This document shows, in pieces, positions 45,310-58,527 of a stretch of 64,000 nucleotides of DNA. The notes below the pieces were generated by a model that worked only from the letters and a program-made list of their open reading frames with translations, made no database searches and was not told the origin of the DNA. A program made the translations under genes and the position numbers. The stretch lies in assembly GCA_030248195.1 (NCBI GenBank), contig JASAND010013361.1:12501-76500 (forward strand). The letters are read 5' to 3'. Source of the DNA: Trissonchulus latispiculum (lineage: Eukaryota; Nematoda; Enoplea; Enoplida; Ironidae). The first letter of the stretch is position 1. Each line of letters opens with the position of its first letter.

Positions 45310-47110
45310 CATACATTTTCGACTGCCATCTTAAAAATAAGTACTTTTAAGAAACCATTTGCTGTTTACTTATTTTCGCAAACGTACTAGTCAATTTTTA
45401 GTAAAAAAATTTTTAAATCTCCTAATGGTTTGATATGGGTTCAACAAATTAAATGCCTTGAAACTCTTTTGGATTTTTTAATCCACAGTTAATTTTAATC
45501 CGCCATTAAGGAAACCGGTATTAAAAATTTTAATTCGACAACTTTAAATTCGTTTAATCAGCGTAGCAGAAAAAGGATTCACAAAAGTTGAAAATACAGA
45601 AGACGGATTGAAAACACGTTAAACTTTAAAGAAATGGCGACAGAGCTGGCCGGATTAAAATTGATTCGTTATTTTTTATTCGAAGCGGAATAAAGAAACA
45701 GGATTTGATTAAAATTTTAATCCCTGGTGCATTAAAGAAATATGATTAAATTTAAAACTAGCCGGAGTAAATTTTAATACGTTTAATTCGAGGTGCTGTA
45801 TATTTCTTTAATGCGGATTAATTTTTGACTCCAACAAAGCCATTTATTCGACAAGCAAATTTTTTACCAAAAGTAACAAACAGTGAATAAATGATAAACA
45901 CAACCAAAATTCTAACCAAAACAACACAGATATTCTTAACATTATACGTGAATATATTCCAACAGTAGACAAACACAAACTCAACGATAAGCATGAGACA
46001 GATTGTGTTCCCAACTACGTTTAACACTACGCACATACGTATATAATGCACAAAATCAACGAATCTAGAAAAAACAAACAACTACATGTGTACATACTTA
46101 CGTATCTAATCTATTAAAAAGCTATTGAGCTTTCAAAATGTACGCATCATACATGTAAATCATACACTACGACGAGTACTAAAATAATACATGTATAGAT
46201 TTAATACCAAAACAACAAAATTGAAGAACTAAATAATTATGTGACTACTACAGCATAAACTGTAGTCTCTTTAAACAAACACAGGGTATGGACGAAAAAA
46301 TTCAAACACATGTATGGAATTTTATGAAAAAATAAAGACAGACGTCATACTTAACTTTCAAACACAATTGTTAGCGGTCCAGAAAGCACCACACATCTAT
46401 CCAATTAGTTTGTTTAAAAGAGACCCAAGCAAAACTTATGAAAACACAAAACTCATATACAGTACAAAATACAACTGCACCAGACGGATAATACAAAAGG
46501 CCAAATACAGTAACATATATACAGACAGATAAACGAGGATATACATTAGTATACATACACACCATAGCAAACAAGTGTAATGTTCATCAATAGGGAGGCA
46601 GGAATATATAATGGCAGTGCAAAAATAAGAAACAGTATATACTAATAAAAACAACAAACATGCTTTGAGGACACACAAATCGTATTTCGAGTAGCGACCC
46701 CAGCGGACAGCCTCTATTCAGTCATGAACGCAATGGATGCAAAGTTGAAAACTTAAAAGCGTACATAAACGTAAAGGATTGGTATGCATATGCTCAGCTT
46801 ATGATTTAACACAAAAAGCATCCTTCTCCTCAATTTGTATGTAATGCAAAGGAAAATATATCTTCAGCAAACGTAGTAAAAGATTACATATATATACCTA
46901 CAATTTCTTTGACAGTAGCAATTAGCACCCTGGACGTTCCGTTTATACAGAATATATAGGGTCTGGCGGTTTGGGTAAAACCCGGCTCTGGCCCCGGCCC
47001 ACGGAGAGTTTAAGTGGGTAAAATCCGGCGCACTAACCCGGTGCACTTACAGTGTAAATTCCTATGCAGTATAACAGAGGTGTATGTGTAGTGTATGTGT
47101 AATTACGCAT
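45310..47110. other. Non-coding; G-poor plus strand at 45.83-46.68 kb
   Basis: No gene seen. From 45830 to 46680 the plus strand is rich in A and C and poor in G (runs such as acaaccaaaattctaacc), giving long spurious minus-strand ORFs. Around 46960-47040 are GGGTAAAACCCGG/GGCCCC blocks whose inverted counterpart may be at 49430-49540. Confidence 0.4.
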
Positions 47111-47117
47111 ATATAGG

Positions 47118-47152
47118 TATATATATATATATATATATATAAATATATATAC

Positions 47153-47211
<59 letters not shown>
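47118..47211. repeat. (TA)n microsatellite, left of the long-TIR element
   Basis: Nearly pure TA dinucleotides with a few interruptions. Confidence 0.95.
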
Positions 47212-47212
<1 letters not shown>

Positions 47213-47215
47213 GTT

Positions 47216-48792
47216 ACGTACAAAACCCGAAATCGTACAAAACTAGTTTTGTATGGGTCATTTTGTACAAAACTAGAATTGTATGGCCTCCTTCGTACAA
47301 TTCTAGTTTTGTATGGTCTCTCTCGTACAATTCTAGTTTTGTATGGCTCTGACCGTACCATTCTAGTTTTGGACGTACAAAACTGTTTCAAAGATTTGAC
47401 AGATATATACTTCACTTCCTTTCAGTATATATTTTTATAGTCTGTCTGTGTGTACTTATATTTTAATTTTTAAAATTTATTTTTTCTTTTGAGTTTGATC
47501 ACATACTGTATTCAACGAAATGTGAGCTAACTAATTGAGAACAACTCATTAGTTACCCTTCTCGACAGATTCATTGGTTACTATTTCTGACCAACGAATC
47601 AGTCTCGTTTGTGAGAAAGGTATATGGAGCCTAAATTGCAACCTTCAGTTAATTTTTTATAACTTATAAAAGGATGTACAGGGGTACGGTCCCAGCGTAA
47701 AATTTCCGTCCCCTGTAATATTTAAACAAAATGTTAATTTAAATTAATTAATTAAGTTAATGTAAATTTTGGATTTTTGAAGTTTTGAAATATTTTTAGG
47801 AGAACCTTCTCATTGCTGCATCAAGTGTGGATTAAAGTATCACCCGTTTGGCCCATGTGGTAGAGCAATTTTTGCTTTTGAAGCAACGTTCTGCACAAAT
47901 ATACCCAGGGACGTTTTTTAGTTGCCCCGATTACTGCTTTCTAGCTAAACTAATCGCTTGACAAATTTGGAAAAAGTAGGCAAAATACAGGTTGCGCACA
48001 CATTTCAGCTTATTTCTCTATAACGAAGAGCGATTTGACAATAAATAAAAAATCGTCCCCAGCTATTTGAAGGAGGTATCGAAACCGATGTCTCGCGAAA
48101 AAATTTACTTGAGTCTGCAAAAATATGGAAAATTATACTTCTTCAAAAATATGTTAAAAATATTTTAGAAAAGCAACATTAGTTTCATGGTGTTCATTAA
48201 AAAGAGAAAATGTCATGCTGCATTTTGACATAAAAATGGTTTCTTAACTCTAAATAATGTTGAGAAAAAATGGTGCAAACTTTATGTGACCAAAGGGAAT
48301 CACCACCTTAAACCACTTTTCGCTAGAAACGAAACAGTCACTTTTACACAGTCGGTTTTCTTTTTGCAGAGACGTCGCTTTGAAATGCACTTGGTTTTAC
48401 AGCAGCAAAATACTTTTCCTTGCCTGAAACAGATTCTTCTCCAACCGCTGAACGCACACTAACTTCTTTATCTGGAACCATATCCAGCCGAACAAATTTT
48501 TCCTTAGTTGGTTGAATTTCGTTTCTAGCGAAAAGTCGTTTAAGTGTTCCTGGTTTGGTCCCAATTTGATAAAACCCGTCAGGGGTTGCGAATCTGGTCT
48601 CGGTGCTGTCAAATCATTGAAACAGTTTTGTACGTCCAAAACTAGAATTGTACGGTCAGAGCCATACAAAACTAGAATTGTACGAGAGAGACCATACAAA
48701 ACTAGAATTGTACGACGGAGGCCAAACAATTCTAGTTTTGTACAAAATGACCCATACAAAACTAGTTTTGTACGATTTCGGGTTTTGTACGT
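47216..48792. mobile_element. Long-TIR element with TACAAAACTAG repeats lying between (TA)n tracts
   Basis: Arms 47216-47402 and 48606-48792 are 187-bp inverted repeats with few differences, starting ACGTACAAAACCCG. Each arm holds five or so ~33-bp units (GTACAATTCTAGTTTTGTAT plus a variable part). The interior includes 47885-48330, a diverged copy of part of the 3-kb inverted-duplication arm. Both outer flanks are (TA)n. ORFs across the arms only read the repeat. Confidence 0.9.
47885..48330. repeat. Diverged third copy of part of the inverted-duplication arm
   Basis: Matches 29010-29370 in the same orientation (acaaaaatacccagggac, agttgccccgattgctgctt, aaaagtaggcaaaatccagg), and its right part gives gggaatcaccacctt, as at 22190. 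It links the 3-kb arms to a dispersed transposon family. Confidence 0.85.
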
Positions 48793-48793
48793 A

Positions 48794-50459
<1,666 letters not shown>

Positions 50460-50528
50460 AATTTTTCCTTCCTTCGATTCGCGACGGGGGGGCGGCCCCC
50501 CCCCCCCGCCCCCCTGGATCCGCCCCTG
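50460..50528 (-). mobile_element. hAT-like right end CAGGGGCGGATCCAGG (solitary)
   Basis: Read on the minus strand, CAGGGGCGGATCCAGGGGGG followed by a long G run is a terminus of the CAGGGGCGGATCC type found on hAT elements in many animals. The partner end was not found. Confidence 0.55.
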
Positions 50529-50865
50529 ATTCTCTACACTTTTCTGCGTCAACATCTTCCTGCTCCAACACCGACGGAATTAGGGCAAAAACTGAACATG
50601 CGTCAAGGAGGGCTATAGTTTGGAGGCTGGCGCTGCATATTTACACAAAAGCTTGAAAAAAGCCTGGGTTTATTCTGATCTGTGCAGTCACTGCACACGT
50701 ACACCTACATTTTTTCCTGTAGTGCCACACCCCAGTTGCTTTCGCGATGAGGGGTAACGCCAGACTCATTTTGCTCAGGGTCCGTAGTCTGGCGTTGAAT
50801 AATTGCAAGTGCAATTACCACCTACATTTTTCTAATATAACACCCGAAACTCAATATCTTAGCAG

Positions 50866-51335
50866 TAGTGTTGTTTCAGTTAACTGATTTTAGTTTCAGT
50901 TTCAGTTTCAGTCGACGGTCCAAGACGGTTTCAATTTCAGTTTCAGTTTCAGGTCTCCTCCCAAAATAGTTTCAGTTTCAGCTTCAGTCGGGATCGCAAA
51001 ATAGTTTCAGTTTCAGCTTCAGTCGGGAACGCAAAATAGTTTCAGTTTCAGTCGGAGACCGGAGTTTCAGTTTCAGTTCCAGTTCATTCGAAAAACTGCA
51101 GATTCTAGCCTTCAGACATAATATAATGCATAAATTTATGATTATTTATACTTCTACTGCAGAGTACTAACGAAAAAACCGCTTTAAACCTTCAAATCTA
51201 AGTGTTTTGAGAAAAGACTAAAACTAGTTTCAGTCCGAGTTTCAGGTCATTATTCAATCTAGTTTCAGTTTCAGTCGACCACCTAAAATAGTTTCAGTTT
51301 CAGGTCTCCTCCCAAAATAGTTTCAGTTTAAGTGA
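50866..51335. repeat. GTTTCAGT repeat cluster with TAGTGTTG edge
   Basis: Starts TAGTGTTGTTTCAGTTAACT and contains more than fifteen GTTTCAGT units in blocks separated by caaaatagtttcag spacers and one AT-rich gap (51110-51190). It is probably one end, or a collapsed copy, of a hAT-type element. Confidence 0.65.
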
Positions 51336-53379
51336 AAGTTGAAAATACACACCCAGTAACGCGATATGACTCATACAGAAGATTCACTAGCAGCTGTCAA
51401 CGAGCAGAATTCGATACAAATACACAAGGACAAAAATTTGCATTACACAAGTTTATCTTGCACCAAGATTACGTATATGAATCTGGAACGTTGGAGACAC
51501 AACGCCGAAAAATAAAAACAAAATTTTCACGTTAAATCCGAGCAATGAGAAGTGCTTTTAAAAGAAGAAATAACTGACATGATCACAATTTTCGCATTGA
51601 ATGTTTAACAGCTACGCAATCAGAAATTGCTAATGAACGTTTCCATATAAAATAAGAGAAGAGAGCAAAATTTAGAAAACTAATCTGGGATTTTTGGGTT
51701 AGGCACCACAATTTTCGGGAGCAGGTTTCCGTCATTATGGGGTCAGTTAGGTATATATATACCCCAATTCCCCTTTCCAGTTTAGAAAACCTCCACCCCC
51801 TCCCCCTACTGATGTCTTGTTAAACCGCGTTCGAATTCTTCGATGTTTTCTATAAAGTTACAGTATCACCGCAGCACACGGTGCTTTGCAAATTGCAATC
51901 CAACATACTCACTTACATAATGCTGTCGCGCAAAGTGAGAACAGTTAGATAAGACGCTTGTAATGATAGGTATGTTAACAGTGATTTATGAACAAAATTG
52001 CTTTTTAGAACAAGTTCGGAGCTTAAATCCCACAAACTTACTCGTATATGAAATTTTCAGAACGTATAAAATTTAAAAATTAATATTGAGGTTTTAAAAT
52101 TTAAAAATCATTAAAATAAAGTGGACTTATTCCAGGGATTTTTTATTGATGGTATGACGTGTCACGTGAGGCCAGCAGAGTCAAGGAGTTTGGTGGAAGC
52201 TAAAGTTCAGTTTATAGCACTTTCGGTAAAATCAGAATAAATTTTGCATACTTCATATTTTCAAATCTTTTAAAGCTCACCATTACGGATTTCTTCAATA
52301 TATATATATATACATCAAAACATTTATCAGCCTTTAATTTAAATCTTTTTAAAGGATTTCATTACAAATTTTAACAGTTTCAAAAATTTGTCAAGCCCCC
52401 ACACACCCCCGCGTTGGTTGGAGGCTGTCTCCAAATTTAGTCTAGTGAGGTCGTGACAGCAAGAACCTCTTTGTTGCAAAGTAATTCCCAATCCTCCCCT
52501 CCAGCATCTGGCAAAATCAAAAAGTTTTCATGGTGGAACCTCTCCCTGTTCTAAATCCTGGGTGTGATATTTAAAGCACTTGCAGCAAATCAGCTAAATA
52601 GGAATTTTGAGTCAGATAAAGCCTAAGCTATGCTGGGTTTTGCGCACGTGAACTTATAGAAGCTGCATGTCCCAAGAAATATATACTCATATTATCATGC
52701 CTTCCAAAACGGGTAAAAACGTGTTACGCGACTCCAAGCTGCTGCATCAAGTCTGTAAAGAGATAGCAACTACATGTATGGTATTAATAATTCCATGACT
52801 ACTTACTAACAACGGTAAACAAGCTATAACAGTTGAAGCAAAAATGTTCGTACGAATGCAAAAAAGGCCACACACACACTGCAGTTTGTACGAGTCAAGA
52901 CCACAACAATGTACTATACAAATCTCACATTATTAACTAAGGTTCTACAATAAAAGCAAATTTTATTTCGCAACTCAATTGAACCGTGGAGGGAGCAACT
53001 AAGAGTAAAGTAAGTCAGCTTTTAGACAGAGGAGAATAAGGACACTTTGGGAAGCTCAACTAGAATAAGCCAGCAATATTAAATGTCAAGCAGGAATTGA
53101 CGTTAACAACGCCTACAATCTTATTTTCAAGGAGTAACCTAAAAATCAGTGAAGGCTCAGAGGAGCGGTCCTTGAAGTTCTAACGCGTACAAAATTTAAT
53201 GTAGTAATCAGTCGCAATATTAAATCGCTTCCTTACTACGAAGATTTCATTTTTGGGTTGCCGCTTTTTCACAAAAAGGCAACCCTTTAATTTGGTATGT
53301 CCGTTATTTATTATAATTTACTTCTACACCACCCCTACCTGTCCTTCCATCTAGCTCGAGATTGGCTTGACCGATTTGG
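51336..53379. other. Unassigned non-coding stretch
   Basis: No gene recognised. A weak copy of the module seen in the 3-kb arms (cattacggatttc, then tttcaaaaatttgtcaagccccc) lies at about 52285-52420. Confidence 0.4.
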
Positions 53380-53830
53380 CTAAAATTTTGCAAGTGGGTA
53401 GGGGTTGGGGTAAAGTGCTCTAGGACACCTGGAGGGCTCACCCCGATGTGACGTGCGAAAGTACTCGATACGGTTTTATGCTGCAAACGGTAAAAAATCG
53501 AAAGAAGCGGAAACCGCCCAATATGGGTCATTCCAAAGCTCTCGCTGAGAGATAAAAAGTTGTAATAGGGCAAAAGCGCCAAAAAATGTAGGAAAAATGA
53601 GTTATGGAACCTTAAATGGGTCAAAAATAGCCAAAAGCGGTCAAAATGGGTCACGTATCAAGTGCTCTAATTTTTGATAGGGCTGGCCGATTGTGCTGGA
53701 ACTTTGCATGCGGATACTGCTCCCACGTATCTGCACAGTCCACCCAGGTGCGACATTCGTAATTACTCGATATGGTGATGTTGCAAATGGTCAAAATTGA
53801 AAGTAGCGGAAACCGTCCAATATGAAATAA
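53380..53830. repeat. Imperfect ~300-bp tandem repeat, about 1.5 copies
   Basis: Blocks such as ctcgatacggttttatgctg, aagcggaaaccgcccaatat and ttggctgaccgattt-like segments recur after about 303 bases (53464 and 53766) with many substitutions. Confidence 0.7.
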
Positions 53831-53865
53831 TTGCGGCAACGCACTCATGCAAATAAGCTTCTTAA

Positions 53866-53872
53866 GTGTATA

Positions 53873-53925
<53 letters not shown>
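53866..53925. repeat. (TA)n microsatellite
   Basis: Pure TA over about 50 bases, preceded by atatatgta units. Confidence 0.95.
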
Positions 53926-53927
<2 letters not shown>

Positions 53928-53928
<1 letters not shown>

Positions 53929-54305
53929 TGGGCTTATTCTAGGGAATTTTTCTTGGGGGGGCTCTTTGGGGGGGCTCCTCGGGGGGCGAGTCATTCTTGG
54001 GGGGGGGGAATTTTTCAAAATTTTTATAAAAACATGCTAAAAATAGCGCTATTTTTATAGTAATCGCCAAAAAAGTTCGTTTTTAGTGCAAAAATAGTGC
54101 TTAAATAGGCAAAAATCGACTAAAAATATCCGGCGAAGCCGGAAAATTTTTGAAAATTTGGCCTTCTCAGCGATTTTTTCAGGGTACCAAAAGGGGCACC
54201 CACTTTTTTTGGGGGGGGCGATTTTTGGGGGGAGGGATTTTTGGGGGGGAAGGGTGTTTATGGGGGGGGGGGGCACCCCCCCCCCTCCCACTAGAATAAG
54301 CCCAG
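53928..54305. mobile_element. MITE with CTGGGCTTATTCTAG ends and G-run interior
   Basis: Perfect 15-bp inverted ends. The inside has runs of 7-12 G near both ends and the block ccggcgaagccggaaaattt, which recurs at about 62047 in another repeat. The target duplication is not clear (CACTGG occurs at both edges but overlaps the left end). Confidence 0.8.
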
Positions 54306-54507
54306 TACCACTGGACTACAGCATATACGCAGGTTTTGAAGGTGCACATATATAGCTATCGCAGAGCCAAAATAACTGACCAAAAATGAACAAGCAAAAT
54401 TACAAACATTAATACACAACATATGCATAAAAGACAAGTATTATCTAAAACTTATTACAATGCATGAAATGTACACAAACAACATCTAAATGACTGGTTT
54501 CGCCCCG

Positions 54508-55696
54508 CTATAACTGTCTCAATCGACGCAATCTTTCAATATCGCTAGTCTGATGCTGCTGCTGAACATCGCTACTGACGGCAGTGTGTGTAGCTGAGCT
54601 GACAGTGGATTTGTGGAACCCTCTAATAGGAGTACTAGTTTTATATCTGGCACCGCTGGACGACGCAGTCTCCCTTAGACCAGAAAGTTTAGACTTAGAA
54701 GAAGATGAGTACTCCGGTAGGGTAGTGGCAGTGGATAAAGGCGAAAAAAGATGCTCAGTGGGGCGTCGACGCGGACTACTACCATAGCCGCTGCTCGTAA
54801 TCTCACTTTGGTCATCATCACCATTATCGTCGCTTCTATGCAGAGGCGACATGATAGAGCTAAGCTGAAATGAGGACGGAAACGGAGGAATAGAGACCTC
54901 AGACGTGGATGCGCCAACAGATCCACGTTCCCGCGATGAACTGATAGGACTAAAGCTGCTGCTACTGCTACTACTAGTACTACGAAGGGGTCGTCTAAGC
55001 AAATGTCTATAGTCACGACTCTCAGCAGCAGAAGTTGTGATGGCAGTAGTAGAGTCAAAGTCTCGAAGCGGGCGAAGGGGACTCTCTCGATAGCGAGCGG
55101 TCGGCAAAGCAGGTGGTTGCCCCTTCACTTCTCGCACCGCTGCCCTTGACCACTGAGGAGCAGAGATGTCCTGACTCCGCCCTGCAGTTGAAGCAGGTGG
55201 GGGGCCAATCACAGCCGTAGAAGAGGCAGCCGCATGGCGCTGTCTACTCGAAGAAATCGAAGAACTGCCCGGACGGCCGGGCCACATTTCAGCTTCCAGC
55301 GAAGGACGTCGCATGGTGGACGGCCGTCCACGCCTGGGAATAAGTTGTCGCCGATCTCTAGCTTCTTCTTCCTCTTCCTCGTCTTCCGGGAAAAACTCAT
55401 GAGTCCTCCTCACATCACCTCCCAGCCTAGAAGCCACCGGTGGCCAGCTTCCACCGCTCCCGCCCCCGCCACCGGGAGGCTTACGTGGCGGCCTGGTCAT
55501 CCAGTCGAAGAAGGCAGTGACCAGAAAGGCCAATCGTCTTCCCAGATAGCGAGTCTGTGGGAATGTGATAAGAAATGTAGCCAAGGTGAGGAGCCACAAG
55601 AGATAGGGCGTGTGAGACGACCACCACAGGAGTAGGCTGAGCAACAACAAAAATAAGCACATCGAACGCCAAGCCCAGTTACGCTCATCATTGGTT
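54508..55696 (-). CDS. Terminal exon: two membrane segments plus long Ser-rich tail
   Basis: The minus-strand frame enters through a good acceptor (tatattttatatttcag, exon starts 55696) and runs to a stop at 54508, about 396 residues. It begins TNDERNWAWRSM and has two hydrophobic helices (CLFLLLLSLLLWW and YLLWLLTLATFLITF, about residues 14-48), then RRLAFLVTAFFDWM. After that come a Pro/Gly linker, an acidic EDEEEEEE run, and about 280 residues rich in Ser, Arg and Pro, ending SDIERLRRLRQL. The open frame continues 25 codons 5' of the acceptor to an ATG at 55770, but that part is probably intron. The architecture fits a membrane protein with a long disordered tail, such as some nuclear-envelope or ER proteins. 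No family is recognised. Upstream exons were not found. Confidence 0.7.
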
Positions 55697-55770
55697 CTGA
55701 AATATAAAATAGTTGTGAACAGACGGGGGAAAACACGAATAGGGAAGCAAGCCTCCAACTTCCCCTTCAT

Positions 55771-56117
55771 CTGGATTTGGGTCGATTTCAGTATATATAC
55801 AGAGCAGGCCCGAACCCAGGTCTAGCACCCCTTTTTGGGTGGCAAAACGAAAAACTTGTGCTATATATATTATGGCAAAAACAGTTTTTTTAAACTTTAC
55901 CGCATGCGGCGCGATAATGATACTTTTGCAAGGAATAAACATCCAACGTACTATATATATACTTTTGGGAAAAACTGCAAAAATTCATCAACTTCTCTGG
56001 AGGGCTCCGCATCCACCAGACCAGACCCCACTTTGCATTTGACCTTGGACCCCGCTTTTCAAAATCCTAGGTGTGGGCCTGATACAGAGTAGAGTACCAT
56101 ATATTGAGTAGAAAAAC
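55771..56117. other. Intron or intergenic stretch with a G-rich module relic
   Basis: Upstream of the Ser-rich exon and probably intron. A weak copy of the module caacttctggggggctccgc (here with substitutions) lies at about 55998-56035. Confidence 0.4.
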
Positions 56118-56416
56118 TAGGCATGCACCCGGCCTGGTTCCGACCTCGGCAGTCAGCCCCGACCGGGGCTAAAAATTAGCGAAATCTTACAATTTTTTAC
56201 ACTTTGCAAGAAAATTTCGAAAGTCAGAAAGTGGTCAGAGTTGCAAATTTTTTGTTTTCTCCACCGATTCGAATAAAAACAACAATAGTTTGTATACTAA
56301 TAATTATTTTTCAGAAAATTGTCGATTTGGACCCCCTATTTCTAGGCCTCGGCCAGGGTACCAGTTTATAGGGGGCCGAGGTGGCCCGATGAGCTCCCGA
56401 CCGCGGCGCATCTCAA
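56118..56416. mobile_element. Degenerate hAT-like element, GGGGCC type (tentative)
   Basis: The left edge TAGGCATGCACCCGGCC and the right edge GCGCATCTCAA resemble the ends of 58084-58519 (TAGAGATGCACCGGGGCC). Inside are ccgaccggggc and ggccgaggtggcccg. No matching 8-bp duplication could be found. Confidence 0.4.
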
Positions 56417-56592
56417 CAAAACAAGAAACTGACTTCTACCATATCATATATTGTGTATACATATATACAAGTAACAAAAATGCTCCGCACAAAAGGGGAT
56501 AATATGTGTGTTGGGCCTACGTATGTCTGTCGTTTAAATTCCGGTTGAGAAAGCAAGTATATAAATCCGACACAGCAAGTTTGGGTGGGTGG

Positions 56593-56985
56593 TTCTATGG
56601 CGAAAGTTGTTCAGTTCGATGCGGGCATTCATTTGACTCGAAATTTGACCACCCTTGAAAATTTTAATTTTTGACCCAAAATCGCCTAAGTCCCCACCCC
56701 ACCCCACCACAGCCCGCTACAGCCACTTTAGGTACGCAGTACGCACTTCTATGACAAAAGTTGCTCAGTTCGATGCGGGCTTTCATTTGGTACCAAATTT
56801 GACCACTTTTGAAAAATTTTATTTTTGACCCAAAATCACGTAAGTCCCCACCCCCACCCTACCACAGCACTCTACAGCCACTTTGAGCATGCAATTCTAT
56901 GACAAAAGTTGTTCAGCTCACTTAGGACTTTCATTTGGTACCAAATTTGACCACTTTTGAAAAATTTTATTTTTGACCACTTGAC
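56593..56985. repeat. ~150-bp tandem repeat, about 2.6 copies
   Basis: Units start at ttctatggcgaaagttgttc (56593), 56747 and 56895, giving spacings of 154 and 148. Each holds cagttcgatgcggg, tttcatttggtacc and a poly-purine aagtccccacccc block. Confidence 0.92.
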
Positions 56986-57002
56986 CCCCTACCCGATTTA
57001 CC

Positions 57003-57440
57003 CTTCAAACGGCAAAAGTGGAGCCAGTCCAGCAAAATGGGTGGGTCGGACGGCAAAAAGGACTCCGGGAATGAGCTGGGCGCACCAGAAAACCTCTATG
57101 GACAAAGTTTTGAGAGACCATGCACAGTCCTATATGGTGTTCTTGTAAGTCGGTACCGACTTGACCCTCCCGACAGCAAAGTGGAACCAGCCCAGCAAAA
57201 TGGGTGGGTCGGACGGCAAAACGGACATCGGAAATGAGCTGGGCGCACCAGAAAACCCCTATGGACAAAGTTTTGAGAGGCTATGCACAGTCCTATATGG
57301 TGTTCTTGGAAGTCGGTACCGACTTGACCCTCCCGACAGCAAAGTGGAACCAGCCCAGCAATATGGGTGGGTCCGACGGCAAAACTGCTTACGGGAATCA
57401 ATTCGCCGTGCCAGAAAACCTTTGTATGAAAGAATTGAGC
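57003..57440. repeat. 163-bp tandem repeat, about 2.7 copies
   Basis: The marker aaagtggaaccagcccagca occurs at 57015, 57178 and 57341, exactly 163 bases apart. Units contain atgggtgggtcggacggcaa, gagctgggcgcaccagaaaa and gtcggtaccgacttgaccc. Because 163 is not a multiple of three, the frames through it are not genes. Confidence 0.93.
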
Positions 57441-57599
57441 TTTCTAAGTTGAATACACAGCGAGAAATTTCGATTTTTCATTTTTCGAATTTTCACCATT
57501 TTTGACCGGCCACTGTGGTCGCATGGGAAGTGATAGAGAAACGAGACTTAGCTATTTAGTTAGTTCAATATATGTAGTTTTTGAATATAAAAAGAAATC

Positions 57600-58010
57600 G
57601 GCTCCAGCTCTTAACGTTCGAGCTGCGCAGCGACCACAAAAATGGTCACTTTTCGCTCTGAGCCGACTTTGCGGCGCCGCTGCGGCGCTGTGGCGCACCT
57701 GCGGCGCAAAAAAAGTAGCGATTCTTAAATGGCGCATGGGGTACTACCAGACACTATACCACTTTAGGTCCGGCCTCCGCTGCAGATTACGTGAAAGAGG
57801 CGGAAAGTCAGGACAATACGACCATTAAATAGGAGAAACCGGAAAAAAAACATCGCCGCCATAACCGGTCCGGGACGCAACTTTTTAACGGAAAGTGATG
57901 CGGGGCTGAAACTTCGCACACATACTAAACTCGATGTGCTCTACAATTTGAGCATGAAATCTGCGCAGGATTTGCGCAGGATTTTGCGCAGCCTCTGCGC
58001 AGCTTATTTT
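57600..58010. repeat. GCGC-rich inverted segments (possible MITE)
   Basis: Left: gagctgcgcagcgacc and several tgcggcgc units. Right: ctgcgcaggatttgcgcagg and ctgcgcagcttatttt. The orientation suggests two ends of one small element, but no terminus or duplication was resolved. Confidence 0.4.
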
Positions 58011-58041
58011 ACGGTGTCTCCAGGGACTTTTGACACATATT

Positions 58042-58072
58042 ATAGGGGTCGCTTCGCTGCCGCGACCCCTAT
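58042..58072. repeat. Small perfect hairpin
   Basis: ATAGGGGTCGC and GCGACCCCTAT form an 11-bp stem with a 9-base loop, directly left of the hAT at 58084. Confidence 0.8.
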
Positions 58073-58083
58073 GATATATATAT

Positions 58084-58519
58084 TAGAGATGCACCGGGGC
58101 CGCCACTACCGGGGCCGGGGCCGGGGCCGGGACCTCATCGTGGCCCCGGCCGGGGCCGGGGCCGGGGCCTGGAAATTGGGGGTCCAAATAGAAAATTTTC
58201 AAAAATTTTCTTGAACATTTAAAGTTTGCAATAATTTTTGATATACAAACGATACTATCGTTGTTTTCATTCATATCGGCGGCAAAACAAACGATTTGTA
58301 ACACTTTTTGACTGTGGAAAATTCAAAAGTTTGGTCAAAAAATGTCAAAAATTCAAAAAATTTTGGTAATTTTTGGCCCCGGTCGGTACCGGGGCCTGAC
58401 CACCGGGGCCGGGGCCGGGACCTGACTACCGGGGCCGGGGCCGGGGCCGGGGCCTGACTACCGGGGCCGGGGGCGGGCCCCCGGGGCCGGGGCCGGGGCC
58501 AGGCCCCGGTGCATCCCTA
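58084..58519. mobile_element. Complete short hAT MITE, GGGGCC family, in a TA-rich target
   Basis: Ends TAGAGATGCACCGGGGCC and complement (one mismatch), flanked on both sides by ATATATAT (58076-58083, 58520-58527). The second copy continues into a longer (TA)n, so the duplication is less diagnostic than elsewhere. GGGGCC/GGCCCC arrays cover both ends and the AT-rich middle is non-coding. Confidence 0.88.
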
Positions 58520-58527
58520 ATATATAT

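Noticed and set aside
57161..57505. 114-codon ORF across the 163-bp repeat
   Set aside because: The repeat unit is not a multiple of three, so each copy is read in a different frame. No selection for coding is plausible.
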